In this document: one piece after another, positions 1 to 8,468 of the stretch
How the letters are laid out: every line of letters starts with the position of its first letter
Numbering within the stretch: the first letter of the stretch is position 1
Assembly (NCBI RefSeq): GCF_900188125.1
Contig: NZ_FZOW01000006.1
Span: forward strand, 186,001-250,000
Direction of reading: 5' to 3'
DNA length: 64,000 nucleotides
From: Rhodococcoides kyotonense
GTDB taxonomy: Bacteria > Actinomycetota > Actinomycetes > Mycobacteriales > Mycobacteriaceae
The notes under the pieces: generated by a model
Database searches by the model: none
The model's input: only the letters and a program-made list of their open reading frames with translations
Told to the model about the DNA's origin: nothing
Made by a program: the position numbers and the translations under genes

Positions 1-1
1 C

Positions 2-151
2 CGCTGGGTGGGACTCGGTCCGCGAGAGCCTGTTCCGATCACTCAGAACCGGCGCTTCATGGGAGCAGCCAAATTGCTGGAGAAGATGCAGGCCGACAGA
101 GCCGCAGAGGAAGCCCGCGCCATTGCGCTGGAGCAGGGAGGGAAACTGTGA
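2..151 (+). CDS. C-terminal 49 residues of an unidentified protein (5' end outside window)
   Basis: An open frame enters from the left edge and ends with TGA at 149-151. That stop overlaps the GTG start of the Rieske oxygenase (GTGA), so the two genes are probably co-transcribed and translationally coupled. The visible tail reads RWVGLGPREPVPITQNRRF and then a charged, Ala/Glu-rich stretch ending EQGGKL, which is likely a C-terminal helix. No family is recognisable from this fragment. By context it may be a partner enzyme or reductase of the oxygenase, but that is inference only. Confidence 0.6.
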   Translation, partial: RWVGLGPREPVPITQNRRFMGAAKLLEKMQADRAAEEARAIALEQGGKL

Positions 152-1536
152 CCGGAATCGAGGAACGCCCCGCATCAGCGGCGGACGACGGATTCATCGA
201 GAACGGACTGGGTTACCAGCGTCTGCTGGACACCGATACGCATCCGGTTCCTCCGATCCTCCGGGAGGAGAGCCACGACCTGTACGAGGACCAGAACTTC
301 GTCCCCGTCTCTCGATACATCAGTCGTAAATACCATGAGCTGGAACGCGATCGAGTCTGGTACAAAGTCTGGCAGATGGCCTGCCGCGAAGAAGAAATTC
401 CGGAACCCGGCGACACCCTCGTCTACGAAATCTGTGAGAAGTCTCTTCTGATCGTGCGCGGGAAGGACATGAGTATCCGCGCGTTCTACAACTCTTGTCT
501 CCACCGCGGCCGGACTCTCCGTGAGGAAGCAGGACCAGCCGGTAACGAATTGCGTTGTCCGTTCCACGGTTTCGCATGGAACTTCGACGGGACGTTGAAG
601 TCCATGACGTGCGCGTGGGACTTTCCACAGGTCGATCAGGGCAAGATGGACCTGCCGCAGGTCAAGGTCGGCACCTGGGGTGGATTCGTCTTCGTCAACC
701 TGGACCCCGAGTCCGAATCACTCGACAGTTTTCTCGGTGACCTCGGAAAGCATTTCGAGGCATGGCCACTCGAAGATCGCTACATCCAAGCCCACGTAGC
801 GCAGGTGATTCAGGCGAACTGGAAGATCGCGCAGGAAGCGTTCTCCGAGGCTTTCCACGTGATCACCACGCATCCGCAACGCGTCGTGGGCACTGGCGAC
901 TCGAACAGCCAGTACGACAGCTGGGGAAACTTCAATCGCGGCATCACCGCGAACGGAGTTCCCAGCCCGCACATCACCTTCGTTCCCACAGAACAAGAAA
1001 TGTTCGACTCCATGGTCGACGCGCGGATCGACGAGGATCCCATGGTGACACTGCCCGACGGTGTCACTGCCCGCGAGATGTCGGGAATGCTCGCCCGCGA
1101 AGGGCTTCGGGACATCATCGGAGATGTCAAGGCAGACAACATGTCCGACGCCGAATCACTCGACAGCATCTACTACACGCTCTTCCCCAACTTTCATCCC
1201 TGGGGCGCCTACCAGCGGATCGTCTACAGGTTCCGACCCAACGGCGACAATCACGAGACGTCGATCATGGACGTGTACCTGTTGGGCCCGTTCAAGGGCG
1301 AGCGCCCGAAGCCGGCCAAGACCCAATGGCTGGAACCGGAACAATCATGGTTGGAGGCGACGATTCTCGGAAGCTCGGCCCGAGTGTTCGACCAGGACGC
1401 CTACAACATGCCGAAAGTGCACAAGGGACTCAAGACGACTCAGGCCAAGACTCTGCCGCTCGCCCGGTACCAGGAAGTAAAGATAAGGCACATTCACCAC
1501 CTACTCGCCCAGTGGATCGGGGAAGAAGTCGATTAG
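148..1536 (+). CDS. Rieske [2Fe-2S] aromatic-ring-hydroxylating oxygenase, alpha subunit
   Basis: Predicted 462-residue catalytic subunit of a Rieske non-heme iron oxygenase. The Rieske cluster motif C-x-H-x17-C-x2-H is visible as C117/H119 and C137/H140. The catalytic domain has the H-x4-H iron site (H236 and H241 in EAFHVITTHP), and the third ligand is probably an Asp in the C-terminal segment ARVFDQDAYN. Length and layout fit the large subunit of ring-hydroxylating dioxygenases (SRPBCC fold). The GTG start overlaps the stop of the upstream gene. No beta subunit, ferredoxin or reductase is seen downstream; they may lie to the left of the window. The substrate cannot be inferred. Family assignment is firm. 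Confidence 0.93.
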   Translation: MTGIEERPASAADDGFIENGLGYQRLLDTDTHPVPPILREESHDLYEDQNFVPVSRYISRKYHELERDRVWYKVWQMACREEEIPEPGDTLVYEICEKSLLIVRGKDMSIRAFYNSCLHRGRTLREEAGPAGNELRCPFHGFAWNFDGTLKSMTCAWDFPQVDQGKMDLPQVKVGTWGGFVFVNLDPESESLDSFLGDLGKHFEAWPLEDRYIQAHVAQVIQANWKIAQEAFSEAFHVITTHPQRVVGTGDSNSQYDSWGNFNRGITANGVPSPHITFVPTEQEMFDSMVDARIDEDPMVTLPDGVTAREMSGMLAREGLRDIIGDVKADNMSDAESLDSIYYTLFPNFHPWGAYQRIVYRFRPNGDNHETSIMDVYLLGPFKGERPKPAKTQWLEPEQSWLEATILGSSARVFDQDAYNMPKVHKGLKTTQAKTLPLARYQEVKIRHIHHLLAQWIGEEVD

Positions 1537-1551
1537 AGGGGCTGCGCCCAT

Positions 1552-1591
1552 GTGCACGAAAATACATAGCTCGCTACGTATTTTCGTGCAC
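1552..1591. terminator. Family A palindrome, convergent-junction hairpin (copy 1)
   Basis: The arms GTGCACGAAAATAC (1552-1565) and their exact complement (1578-1591) enclose a mostly paired centre, giving a near-continuous hairpin with one mismatch. A short GGCGGC-gaa-GCCGCC hairpin follows at 1594-1608, abutting the stop of the minus-strand MFS gene. The element lies between the convergent Rieske and MFS genes and has no T-tract on either strand. The same sequence recurs at 52148-52231, with a variant at 35112-35159. Confidence 0.75.
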
Positions 1592-1608
1592 GTGGCGGCG
1601 AAGCCGCC

Positions 1609-3057
1609 CTACTTGAACTCAGGCCGCTTGTAGAACGACACCGCCACGACACCGACGAGCAGGACGGCCGCCGGGAGGATCAGGGACTGAGCCATGGCGG
1701 TGGAGAAGCCGTCGCGCAACATCTCCGGGACCCGACCGCCGAACTCACTGGCACCCGCGGACGCGGAGCCGGGGATCTCGACGGCCAGGCGCGACTGGAT
1801 CAACGCGCCGATGCCCGCGCTTCCGAGGACGGATCCGATCATCCGCGTGGTGTTGTAGACACCGGCTCCGGCGCCTGCCTGTGACAGTGGCAGATTCCGA
1901 GTTGCGGTGGCCGCCAACGGAGACCAGATCAGCGCGTTCGCGACGCCCATCACGGCGATGGGGATCAGCAGCTTCCAGATTGCCGTCGTGGGTGTCATCA
2001 ACGCCGCGAGCGCGATCAACGCGATCGCCAACAGCAGCAGACCGGTTCCGGCGATGTACCGCGGGTGGGTGCGGTCGACGAGCTTGCCGACGTTGGGTGC
2101 CAACGCACCTGTCAGGACTGCCATCGGAACGAACAGGATCGCCGACCGTGTCGGGCTCAATCCGGTGACACTCTGAGCGTAGAACATGAACGGCAGCATC
2201 ATGCCCGCCGTCGCGAATCCCATTGCGGCGATACCGATGTTGGACAGCGAGAAGTTGCGATCCTTGAACAGTGCGAGCGGAACGAGCGGCTCGTTGCGGT
2301 TCTTCGCCTGCCAGTACACGAACACGGCGAACACCACGATGCCCGCGACGATCAGGGTCCAGATGCGTCCGTCCCAGTCGTACTTCTGGCCCTCCTGGAT
2401 GCCGAACACGACGCAGAACATCGCGATCGCACTCAGCACGACGCCCGGGATGTCGAACTTGTGCCGATTGGTCGGCAACACCGGAACGAACTTCAGCGCC
2501 AACGCAATTGCGACGACACCGACGGGCAAGTTGATGAAGAAGATCCACTCCCAGCCGAGCGAATCGACGAGCACGCCGCCGAGAATCGGGCCGACCAGAG
2601 TGGCCACTCCGGCCACAGCGCCCCAGGCACCCATCGCCGTTCCGCGCTTGTCCGCCGGGAACACTCGCGTGATGACGGCCATCGTCTGCGGCGTGATCAT
2701 GGCAGCACCGAGTCCCTGCACCGCACGGGCGGCGATGAGCATCTCGATCGAACCCGACAGGCCACACCACGCCGACGCGGCCGTGAACACGACGAGACCT
2801 GCGATGTAGAGGTTCCGTGGGCCGAATCGGTCACCGAGCCTGCCGGTGACGAGCAGAGGCACCGCATAGGCGAGAAGGTAGGCGCTCGTCACCCAGATCA
2901 CGTTGTTGATGTCGGTCTGCAGCCCTTCGAGAATCGCGGGCTGCGCGACGGCAACGATCGTCGTGTCGACGAGGATCATGAAGAATCCGAGACACAGCGC
3001 CCACAGGGCGGGCCACGGCTTGATATCTGAATCTGTTTGCTGCACTTGGGTTGTCAT
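1609..3057 (-). CDS. MFS multidrug transporter, DHA2 (EmrB/QacA) family
   Basis: A 482-residue polytopic membrane protein, probably with 14 TM helices, acting as a proton-driven drug/solute exporter in the inner membrane. The N-terminal segment is ALWALCLGFFMILVDTTIVA. Motif A is seen as GRLGDRFGPR, and the motif C region contains GAWGAVAGVATLVGPILGG followed by FFINLPVG, typical of DHA2 pumps. The chosen ATG (3055-3057) overlaps the stop of the preceding minus-strand reading frame (ATGA), so translation is probably coupled. The frame extends further upstream, but that extension is Arg-rich and out of character. The 3' end faces the Rieske gene across a family A hairpin. The substrate is unknown. 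Confidence 0.9.
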   Translation of the reverse strand: MTTQVQQTDSDIKPWPALWALCLGFFMILVDTTIVAVAQPAILEGLQTDINNVIWVTSAYLLAYAVPLLVTGRLGDRFGPRNLYIAGLVVFTAASAWCGLSGSIEMLIAARAVQGLGAAMITPQTMAVITRVFPADKRGTAMGAWGAVAGVATLVGPILGGVLVDSLGWEWIFFINLPVGVVAIALALKFVPVLPTNRHKFDIPGVVLSAIAMFCVVFGIQEGQKYDWDGRIWTLIVAGIVVFAVFVYWQAKNRNEPLVPLALFKDRNFSLSNIGIAAMGFATAGMMLPFMFYAQSVTGLSPTRSAILFVPMAVLTGALAPNVGKLVDRTHPRYIAGTGLLLLAIALIALAALMTPTTAIWKLLIPIAVMGVANALIWSPLAATATRNLPLSQAGAGAGVYNTTRMIGSVLGSAGIGALIQSRLAVEIPGSASAGASEFGGRVPEMLRDGFSTAMAQSLILPAAVLLVGVVAVSFYKRPEFK

Positions 3058-3356
3058 GCCGTGTCCTTCGGGTGTCTGGATAATGCTGTGTGCGCGTCGA
3101 GCCAAGAAATTCGTCCGCTCTCGACGTCGCCGACGAACTTCTGCAGCCACGTCACTTCCGCGTCGATGACGGCCCTCATATAGCCGATCCCGACGAGGAA
3201 GATCGGAGCGATGCCGCGCGACGCCGCAACGTTCTCGATCTCGGCGAGTTCGGTGTCCTCGACGCATTTGCGTTCGATCCGAGTGCGGAGAAGCGCGTGC
3301 GTCGCAACCCTCGATTGCCGCTGTGCACCAACCAGAGGCAGACCCACACACAACAA
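3054..3356 (-). CDS. Small hypothetical protein upstream of the MFS pump
   Basis: Up to 100 residues. Its TGA overlaps the ATG of the DHA2 pump, which argues that it is translated. The C-terminal half (GYMRAVIDAEVTWLQKFVGDV) is predicted helical and faintly resembles the C-terminal helix of PadR-type regulators, but no winged helix is visible. The TTG at 3354-3356 lies at the edge of the cspA terminator, so the true start is probably a GTG further in. It could be a remnant regulator, a leader peptide, or not a gene. Confidence 0.4.
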   Translation of the reverse strand: MLCVGLPLVGAQRQSRVATHALLRTRIERKCVEDTELAEIENVAASRGIAPIFLVGIGYMRAVIDAEVTWLQKFVGDVESGRISWLDAHTALSRHPKDTA

Positions 3357-3398
3357 AGACCGGATACCCGAAGATTTCTCTCCGTGTATCCGGCCTTT
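3355..3398 (-). terminator. Hairpin terminator downstream of cspA
   Basis: Arms 3355-3367 and 3386-3398 pair around CCGGATAC/GTATCCGG and AAAG/CTTT with one A:C mismatch, leaving an 18-nt loop. On the minus strand the stem is followed by TTTGTTGTTG, a weak T-rich tail. It lies about 65 bp beyond the cspA stop and before the small reading frame that leads into the MFS pump. Confidence 0.6.
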
Positions 3399-3463
3399 GC
3401 TACCGGGAGTGAGACAGCGTCAAGCCGTCAGCCAAACCGGGTTTTGGCGATCCTTTTAGGGGA

Positions 3464-3667
3464 TCAGATAGCGCGAACGCCCGTAGCCTGGGGGCCCTTC
3501 TGGCCCTGTCCAACCTCGAACTCCACGCGCTGACCCTCGTCGAGCGTCTTGAATCCGGATCCCTGGATCTCGGAGTAGTGAACGAACACGTCAGGTCCGC
3601 CACCGTCCTGCTCGATGAAGCCGAAGCCCTTTTCGCCGTTGAACCACTTAACACTGCCCTGCGTCAT
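3464..3667 (-). CDS. cspA: Cold-shock protein, CspA family
   Basis: A 67-residue single cold-shock domain that binds single-stranded RNA/DNA and acts as an RNA chaperone. RNP1 (KGFGFI) and RNP2 (VFVHY) are intact, and the protein begins [14 protein letters not shown] as in actinobacterial CspA. The ATG is preceded by an AGAAGG ribosome-binding site. The roughly 145 bp shared with the divergent GNAT gene would supply a long 5' leader, as is common for csp genes. A hairpin terminator follows. Which csp paralogue this is cannot be decided from the sequence alone. Confidence 0.95.
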   Translation of the reverse strand: MTQGSVKWFNGEKGFGFIEQDGGGPDVFVHYSEIQGSGFKTLDEGQRVEFEVGQGQKGPQATGVRAI

Positions 3668-3814
3668 ACCGTAAACCTTCTGTAGCGAGCTGGACCTTCA
3701 CGGCGAAGTTCCAATCTCACTCGTGATCATGCCATCGAACTGAGCTTTGCGAAACGTCAGGGCACAAAAAGTCCGATAGCTTGGTTTCGTACAACGCCCG
3801 ATAGTCTGTCGACG

Positions 3815-4537
3815 GTGGATTCCCATCATCACGACATCATCCGCCTCGCGTGGTCACGGCACCTGGGGCTGGAGGACTCCGCACTGCGCGACGGGCATCG
3901 ACACATCTCCGTCACCCCCGATGAGACTTCGGTCACATTCGCCCGTTTCGGCGACGCCAGTGCACTGGTCGGCCCCGAGGACGCCGTCACTGCTGCGGCC
4001 GACTTGTCCGACGACGACCTCGCTCGACGCGGCACCTTGGCGTCCCTGACACGAGCATCGGGCCGTATCCAGGGGCCGATCGTTCTTTCCTACGCGGCCG
4101 ACGTCGGGACGGACTTGGGCCGCCACGACCCGCTGATCTCGCACGACCTGTCTCACGTTCTCGAGCTCGAGTCCCGTTGTGCACCCGACGACGTGATCGC
4201 CGCGGACCTCACTCGCAGACGCTCCTGGTTCACGGTGCTCGACGACGACCGCCCTGCAGATTCCGCAACGCCGCTGGCGTGCGCCGCGTACCTCGAATGG
4301 GAAGGCGTGCTCGCCGACGTCGGCGTCCTGACGAGCCCGACCGCACGACGCCGGGGTAACGCCCAGGTGGTCGCTCGTCTGGCGACGAACGACGCGTTCG
4401 ACGAAGGCATGATCCCGCAGTGGAGGTGCGGTGAGGAGAACGGCACCGCACGACGTCTCGCGGCACGCCTCGGCTACGAGGAATGGGGCGTATTCGTCTC
4501 CGTCGACTCGCCGAACTCCTCTACGTTGAACCTATGA
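3815..4537 (+). CDS. GNAT-family N-acetyltransferase
   Basis: A 240-residue protein whose C-terminal half matches the acetyl-CoA-binding GNAT fold: GVLTSPTARRRGNAQVVARL is the motif A pyrophosphate loop (R-R-x-G-x-A), followed by the NGTARRLAARLGY motif B-like helix. The N-terminal 120 residues are less conserved. It starts with GTG, diverges from cspA, and its stop overlaps the next gene's start (ATGA), so it is coupled to the glutathionyl-hydroquinone-reductase-like gene. The substrate is unknown; a small-molecule or drug amine is plausible. Confidence 0.75.
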   Translation: MDSHHHDIIRLAWSRHLGLEDSALRDGHRHISVTPDETSVTFARFGDASALVGPEDAVTAAADLSDDDLARRGTLASLTRASGRIQGPIVLSYAADVGTDLGRHDPLISHDLSHVLELESRCAPDDVIAADLTRRRSWFTVLDDDRPADSATPLACAAYLEWEGVLADVGVLTSPTARRRGNAQVVARLATNDAFDEGMIPQWRCGEENGTARRLAARLGYEEWGVFVSVDSPNSSTLNL

Positions 4538-5541
4538 CCTACGTCGAGCCCGGCAAGGAATTCAACCGCGACACCAACTACATCGACACGCGCATCACCG
4601 CAGACGGCCGCGACGGCTATCCCGTGGAGCCGGGTCGCTACCGTCTCATCGCTGCTCGGGCATGCCCGTGGGCTCACCGCTCGATCATCGTCCGTCGGCT
4701 GCTCGGACTCGAGGACGCCATCTCGCTGGGCATTCCCGGTCCGACTCACGACCCTCGCAGCTGGAACTTCGACGAGGCGCCCGGCGGCGTGGACTCGGTC
4801 CTGCAGATCCCTCGGTTGCAGGACGCCTACTTCGCCCGGTTCCCCGACTACCCCAGAGGAATCACGGTGCCGGCGATCGTCGAGATCTCGACCGGGCAGG
4901 TCGTCACCAACAACTACCCGCAGATCACGCTCGATTTCTCCACGGAATGGACGCAGTACCACCGAGAGGGTGCACCCGATCTGTACCCGGAGGCGCTACG
5001 CGGCGAGATCGACGAGGTCGCGCACCGCGTCTTCACCGAGGTCAACAACGGCGTCTACCGCTGCGGATTCGCCGGATCTCAGGAGGCGTACGGCAAGGCC
5101 TACGACCGACTGTTCGACGCGTTGGACTGGCTCGCCGGTCGGCTGAGCAACCAGCGGTACCTCGTCGGCGACACGATCACCGAGGCCGACGTCCGCCTGT
5201 TCACCACGCTCGTGCGCTTCGACGCCGTCTACCACGGTCACTTCAAGTGCAATCGCAGCAAGCTCAGCGAGATCCCTACCCTGTGGAACTACGCGCGTGA
5301 TCTGTTCCAGACTCCGGGCTTCGGCGACACGGTCGACTTCGACCACATCAAGCGGCACTACTACGTGGTGCACACCGACATCAATCCCACGTCGATCGTG
5401 CCGAAGGGACCCGAACTGCACGGCTGGCTCGAGCCCCACGGCCGAGAGTCACTCGGTGGACGTCCGTTCGGCGACGGTTCGGCACCCCATCCGCCGAGCC
5501 GGGACGAGCAGGTTCCCGCCGATCACTGGGTGCCGGCGTAG
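4534..5541 (+). CDS. Glutathionyl-hydroquinone reductase-like protein (Xi-class GST, ECM4/YqjG/PcpF family)
   Basis: A 335-residue Xi-class glutathione S-transferase homologue. The catalytic cysteine motif CPWAHR is present with the nucleophile at C44, after an N-terminal strand, and the C-terminal all-alpha GST domain includes YLVGDTITEADVRLFTTL. The family removes glutathione from glutathionyl-(hydro)quinones. The start chosen is the ATG that overlaps the GNAT stop (ATGA); an upstream in-frame start inside the GNAT gene is less likely. Actinomycetes normally use mycothiol rather than glutathione, so the in vivo thiol is uncertain. The 3' end overlaps the convergent VOC gene by 19 nt. Confidence 0.9.
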   Translation: MTYVEPGKEFNRDTNYIDTRITADGRDGYPVEPGRYRLIAARACPWAHRSIIVRRLLGLEDAISLGIPGPTHDPRSWNFDEAPGGVDSVLQIPRLQDAYFARFPDYPRGITVPAIVEISTGQVVTNNYPQITLDFSTEWTQYHREGAPDLYPEALRGEIDEVAHRVFTEVNNGVYRCGFAGSQEAYGKAYDRLFDALDWLAGRLSNQRYLVGDTITEADVRLFTTLVRFDAVYHGHFKCNRSKLSEIPTLWNYARDLFQTPGFGDTVDFDHIKRHYYVVHTDINPTSIVPKGPELHGWLEPHGRESLGGRPFGDGSAPHPPSRDEQVPADHWVPA

Positions 5542-5915
5542 GTTCCGAAACTCCAGACGATGCCTTCGGGGTCGCGGCACGTGAAGCCGCGGCTCCCGTA
5601 GTCCTCCTCCTTCATCGGCCGGGTCACGCGAGCTCCTGCCTTCTCGACCCGTTCCAGGATGGCGTCCGGATCGGCTGTGACCACGTAGACGTTTCCGACG
5701 CCCGCGTCGACGACCGAGTCCTCGCGAATGCTCCCGAGCATCACTCCGCCGCCTTCGGGCCAGCGGAGTTCGGCATGTTCGACCACGTCACCATCGCCGT
5801 ACACGGCAGCTTCGGTGAAGCCGAACACGTCGACGAGGAAGCGGATGGCAGCACGGGCGTCGGCATAGGCGAAGCACGGCCAGATTGCGGTTCCGATCTC
5901 TGTTCTCTGTGTCAT
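5523..5915 (-). CDS. VOC (glyoxalase/bleomycin-resistance) superfamily protein
   Basis: A 130-residue single VOC domain with paired beta-alpha-beta-beta-beta modules (AIWPCFAYADARAAIRFLVDVFGF, then VYVVTADPDAILERVEKAGA, ending DPEGIVWSFGTY). The fold is typical of PhnB-like and glyoxalase-like proteins, which may bind metals or toxins. The ATG overlaps the stop of the upstream AraC regulator (ATGA), making a two-gene operon; the regulator may control it. The specific reaction is unknown. Confidence 0.85.
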   Translation of the reverse strand: MTQRTEIGTAIWPCFAYADARAAIRFLVDVFGFTEAAVYGDGDVVEHAELRWPEGGGVMLGSIREDSVVDAGVGNVYVVTADPDAILERVEKAGARVTRPMKEEDYGSRGFTCRDPEGIVWSFGTYAGTQ

Positions 5916-6751
5916 GCCCGCGATTGTTCTCGCTCGGCTGCGTCGTCGTCTTGTACGAATGTGAACTTCTCGTCCCGACGCCACTGCGACGGCGAGACGC
6001 CCGCGAGATCTCGCCAGTCACGGGCCATGTGCGCCTGGTCGTAATATCCGCACTCGGCCGCGACGAACGACAACCGGGGACTCTCCGGTCGTCGCATCAG
6101 CCGGTGCGAGTGATGGAACCGGGAGATCTTCGCGGCATCTTTCGGCGCGACTCCGAACTCCGCGGTGAACCGGTTGATCAGGTGCCGTCGACTCCACCCG
6201 ATGTTCGACGCCACCTCCCCCACTCGCGCCGAACCACCGCTCTCGACCAGCTGGTGCCAAGCCTCGACGAGCGTCGATTCGATGGGACGCTCGGTCACCG
6301 ACCGACACAGGATCTCGTCGACGACGTCGAATCTGCTGTCCCACGACGCCGCCGTGGCAATCCGTTCCATCAGCTCCTGGGCGTCGGGCAGAACGTCGTC
6401 GAGATCGACCATCCAGCTGCCGAGGGCAGCAGTCGGGATGCCGAACAACGCCCGCGCACCGGCAGGAGTCAACGACAGCTGAATGCCGTGCTGGTTGCCG
6501 TCGTGCGCGATCGTGACAGGTTCCGCCGAGATACCGCTGGCCAACGACTCGAACGCGCAGGCCCCCTGCCGCGGCGACTCGGCGATCTCGAGCTTCTCCC
6601 CGATCGCCAGGATGACCGTCAGATACGGACTCGGCATGCCGATGTGTCGCCCCGGCTCGAAACCCGACAATCGGTAGCCGTCGTACGACGCCAGAAAAGG
6701 CCGCAGCCTCGCGCTCGGTGCTCTGCGCGCGCCGTCGGACACACCGCCCAT
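5912..6751 (-). CDS. AraC-family transcriptional regulator
   Basis: A 279-residue regulator. The C-terminal AraC DNA-binding domain contains two helix-turn-helix units: VGEVASNIGWSRRHLINRF, then LSFVAAECGYYDQAHMARDWRDLAGVSPSQWR ending in the usual AraC signature. The N-terminal half (about 1-170) is a sensing domain of the DUF6597 or cupin-like type seen with such regulators. The ATG at 6749-6751 was chosen because the frame upstream of it overlaps the divergent gene's coding region. It is translationally coupled to the VOC gene and divergent from the EcsC-like gene. Confidence 0.88.
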   Translation of the reverse strand: MGGVSDGARRAPSARLRPFLASYDGYRLSGFEPGRHIGMPSPYLTVILAIGEKLEIAESPRQGACAFESLASGISAEPVTIAHDGNQHGIQLSLTPAGARALFGIPTAALGSWMVDLDDVLPDAQELMERIATAASWDSRFDVVDEILCRSVTERPIESTLVEAWHQLVESGGSARVGEVASNIGWSRRHLINRFTAEFGVAPKDAAKISRFHHSHRLMRRPESPRLSFVAAECGYYDQAHMARDWRDLAGVSPSQWRRDEKFTFVQDDDAAEREQSRA

Positions 6752-6833
6752 GTAAGCAGGGTAGAACCGTGGTGCAACGGGTACCAGCGCACCAGGACCG
6801 AACACGGCACGAGGGCATCGATCGGAGCGGGCA

Positions 6834-7550
6834 GTGGCGAGGAAGAAGAACGACCAGGTCGACGTCGTCAAGGAAGGCGGACGGGTCGAGAAGGCGCTCG
6901 TCGGCATCCTCGACAACGCCAGCCGCCTGCAGGGACCGGCCGTCGAGAAGTACGTCGCGCACATGCGTCGCGCACACCCGAACGACACCCCTGCTCAGCT
7001 GATAGAACGTCTCGAGAACCGATTTCTGCTCGCGGTGACCGGCAGCGGAAGCGCGGTCGGAGGGGCGGCCGCGGTCCCGGCGATCGGCACCATCGCCTCG
7101 CTGACTGCCGTCGGCGCGGAAACCGCGTTCTTCATCGAGTCGTCGGCGCTGCTCACGCTGTCCGTCGCATCCGTGCACGGCATTCCCGTCCACGACCATC
7201 AGCAACGACGCGCACTCGTCCTCGCCGTCGCGCTGGGCGAATCGGGCATGCAGATCGTGCAGAAGACCGTCGGGACGTCGGCGAAGAACTGGGGAACGCT
7301 CGTGACGTCGCGCATTCCCGGCGGGGCGATGGCGAACATGAACCGATCGCTCGTCAAGAAATTCGTGTCGAAGTATCTCGCGAAACGCAGCGCGCTGCTG
7401 TTCGGCAAGCTGCTGCCTGCAGGAATCGGAGCCGTCATCGGCGGTGCAGGCAACCGGGCCATCGGCAAAGGCGTCATCCGCAACGCGCGCGATGCGTTCG
7501 GTCCGCCGCCTACAGCCTGGCCGGAGACCCGCATCATCGAGCCCGACTGA
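6834..7550 (+). CDS. Conserved hypothetical protein with a glycine-rich hydrophobic core, EcsC-like
   Basis: 238 residues starting at GTG (MARKKNDQ). A charged N-terminal helical region is followed by a small-residue-rich hydrophobic segment (VTGSGSAVGGAAAVPAIGT) and another near the C-terminus (LLPAGIGAVIGGAGNRAIGKG). The pattern resembles EcsC-family proteins, membrane-associated proteins of unknown function, but the match is by eye. It lies divergently from the AraC gene and 34 bp before an LLM oxidoreductase. Function unknown. Confidence 0.75.
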   Translation: MARKKNDQVDVVKEGGRVEKALVGILDNASRLQGPAVEKYVAHMRRAHPNDTPAQLIERLENRFLLAVTGSGSAVGGAAAVPAIGTIASLTAVGAETAFFIESSALLTLSVASVHGIPVHDHQQRRALVLAVALGESGMQIVQKTVGTSAKNWGTLVTSRIPGGAMANMNRSLVKKFVSKYLAKRSALLFGKLLPAGIGAVIGGAGNRAIGKGVIRNARDAFGPPPTAWPETRIIEPD

Positions 7551-7584
7551 AATCTTTCGCACCGTTGCGAACGTTGGAGGAAAC

Positions 7585-8430
7585 ATGACCATCACCGACA
7601 CACCCGCACTCGGCACCATCGGCATCTGGCGACACTTCTCGGGAATTCCGTCCGAGCTCGCGAAACAGATCGAAGGCGACGGCTACGGCACGATCTGGCT
7701 CGGCGGGTCGCCGCCCGCCGACCTCACGTCGGCGGAAGACGTTCTCGACGCAACGGAGTCCGTCGTCGTCGCAACAGGCATCGTCAACATCTGGTCCGCC
7801 GACGCCCGTGAGGTCGCCGACTCGTTCCAGCGCATCGAGAAGAAGCACCCGGGTCGATTCCTTCTCGGAATCGGCGCAGGTCACGCCGAGGCGACCCAGG
7901 AATACACCAAGCCGTACGACGCGCTGGTGACCTACCTCGACGCCCTCGACGAGGGCGGTGTCCCGGAGAGCCGACGCGTACTCGCCGCGTTGGGCCCGAA
8001 GGTACTGAAATTGTCGGCGGATCGAGCCGCGGGTGCGCACCCGTACCTGACGCCGCCCGAGCACACAGCCGAAGCGCGGAAGATCCTCGGCCCGGGCAAG
8101 GTGCTGGCACCGGAACACAAGGTCGTTCTCGAAACCGACCCGCAGAAGGGTCGCGACATCGGTAGGCCGCCGGTGAACAACCCCTACCTGCAGCTGCGGA
8201 ACTACGTCAACAACCTGAAGCGCCTCGGCTGGCCGGAGGAGGAAATCCAGAACGGCGGCAGCGACCGTTTGATCGACGCCCTCGTCGCGCACGGTGACGC
8301 CGGCTCCATCGCGCGTCGCCTGCACGAGCACATCGACGCCGGTGCGTCCCACGTCACCGTGCACTCGTTGCCGGACCACGAGGATCCAGCGGTGACCTAC
8401 CGCGAGGTCGCAGCCGCGTTCCTGGGCTGA
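7585..8430 (+). CDS. F420-dependent LLM-class oxidoreductase (TIGR03620-like)
   Basis: A 281-residue luciferase-like monooxygenase (TIM barrel) of the F420-using actinobacterial type. It begins MTITDTPALGTIGIWRHFSG and contains TGIVNIWSADAREVADSF and HPGRFLLGIGAGHAEATQEY, characteristic of this subgroup. The ATG is preceded by GGAGG at an ideal spacing, which rules out the in-frame upstream extension. The reaction is a hydride transfer with F420 or FMN; the substrate is unknown. Confidence 0.9.
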   Translation: MTITDTPALGTIGIWRHFSGIPSELAKQIEGDGYGTIWLGGSPPADLTSAEDVLDATESVVVATGIVNIWSADAREVADSFQRIEKKHPGRFLLGIGAGHAEATQEYTKPYDALVTYLDALDEGGVPESRRVLAALGPKVLKLSADRAAGAHPYLTPPEHTAEARKILGPGKVLAPEHKVVLETDPQKGRDIGRPPVNNPYLQLRNYVNNLKRLGWPEEEIQNGGSDRLIDALVAHGDAGSIARRLHEHIDAGASHVTVHSLPDHEDPAVTYREVAAAFLG

Positions 8431-8468
8431 CTCCCCTGTGTCGGAGGGAAGCCGTACTGTCTTGACGC

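Noticed and set aside
1609..3351. Longer start for the DHA2 pump at 3351
   Set aside because: The extra 98 residues are Arg-rich and unlike any transporter N-terminus. The ATG at 3057 gives a normal MFS start and an ATGA overlap.
6752..6833. tRNA-like segment with GGTACCAGC
   Set aside because: No acceptor stem, anticodon loop or T-loop consensus can be drawn.
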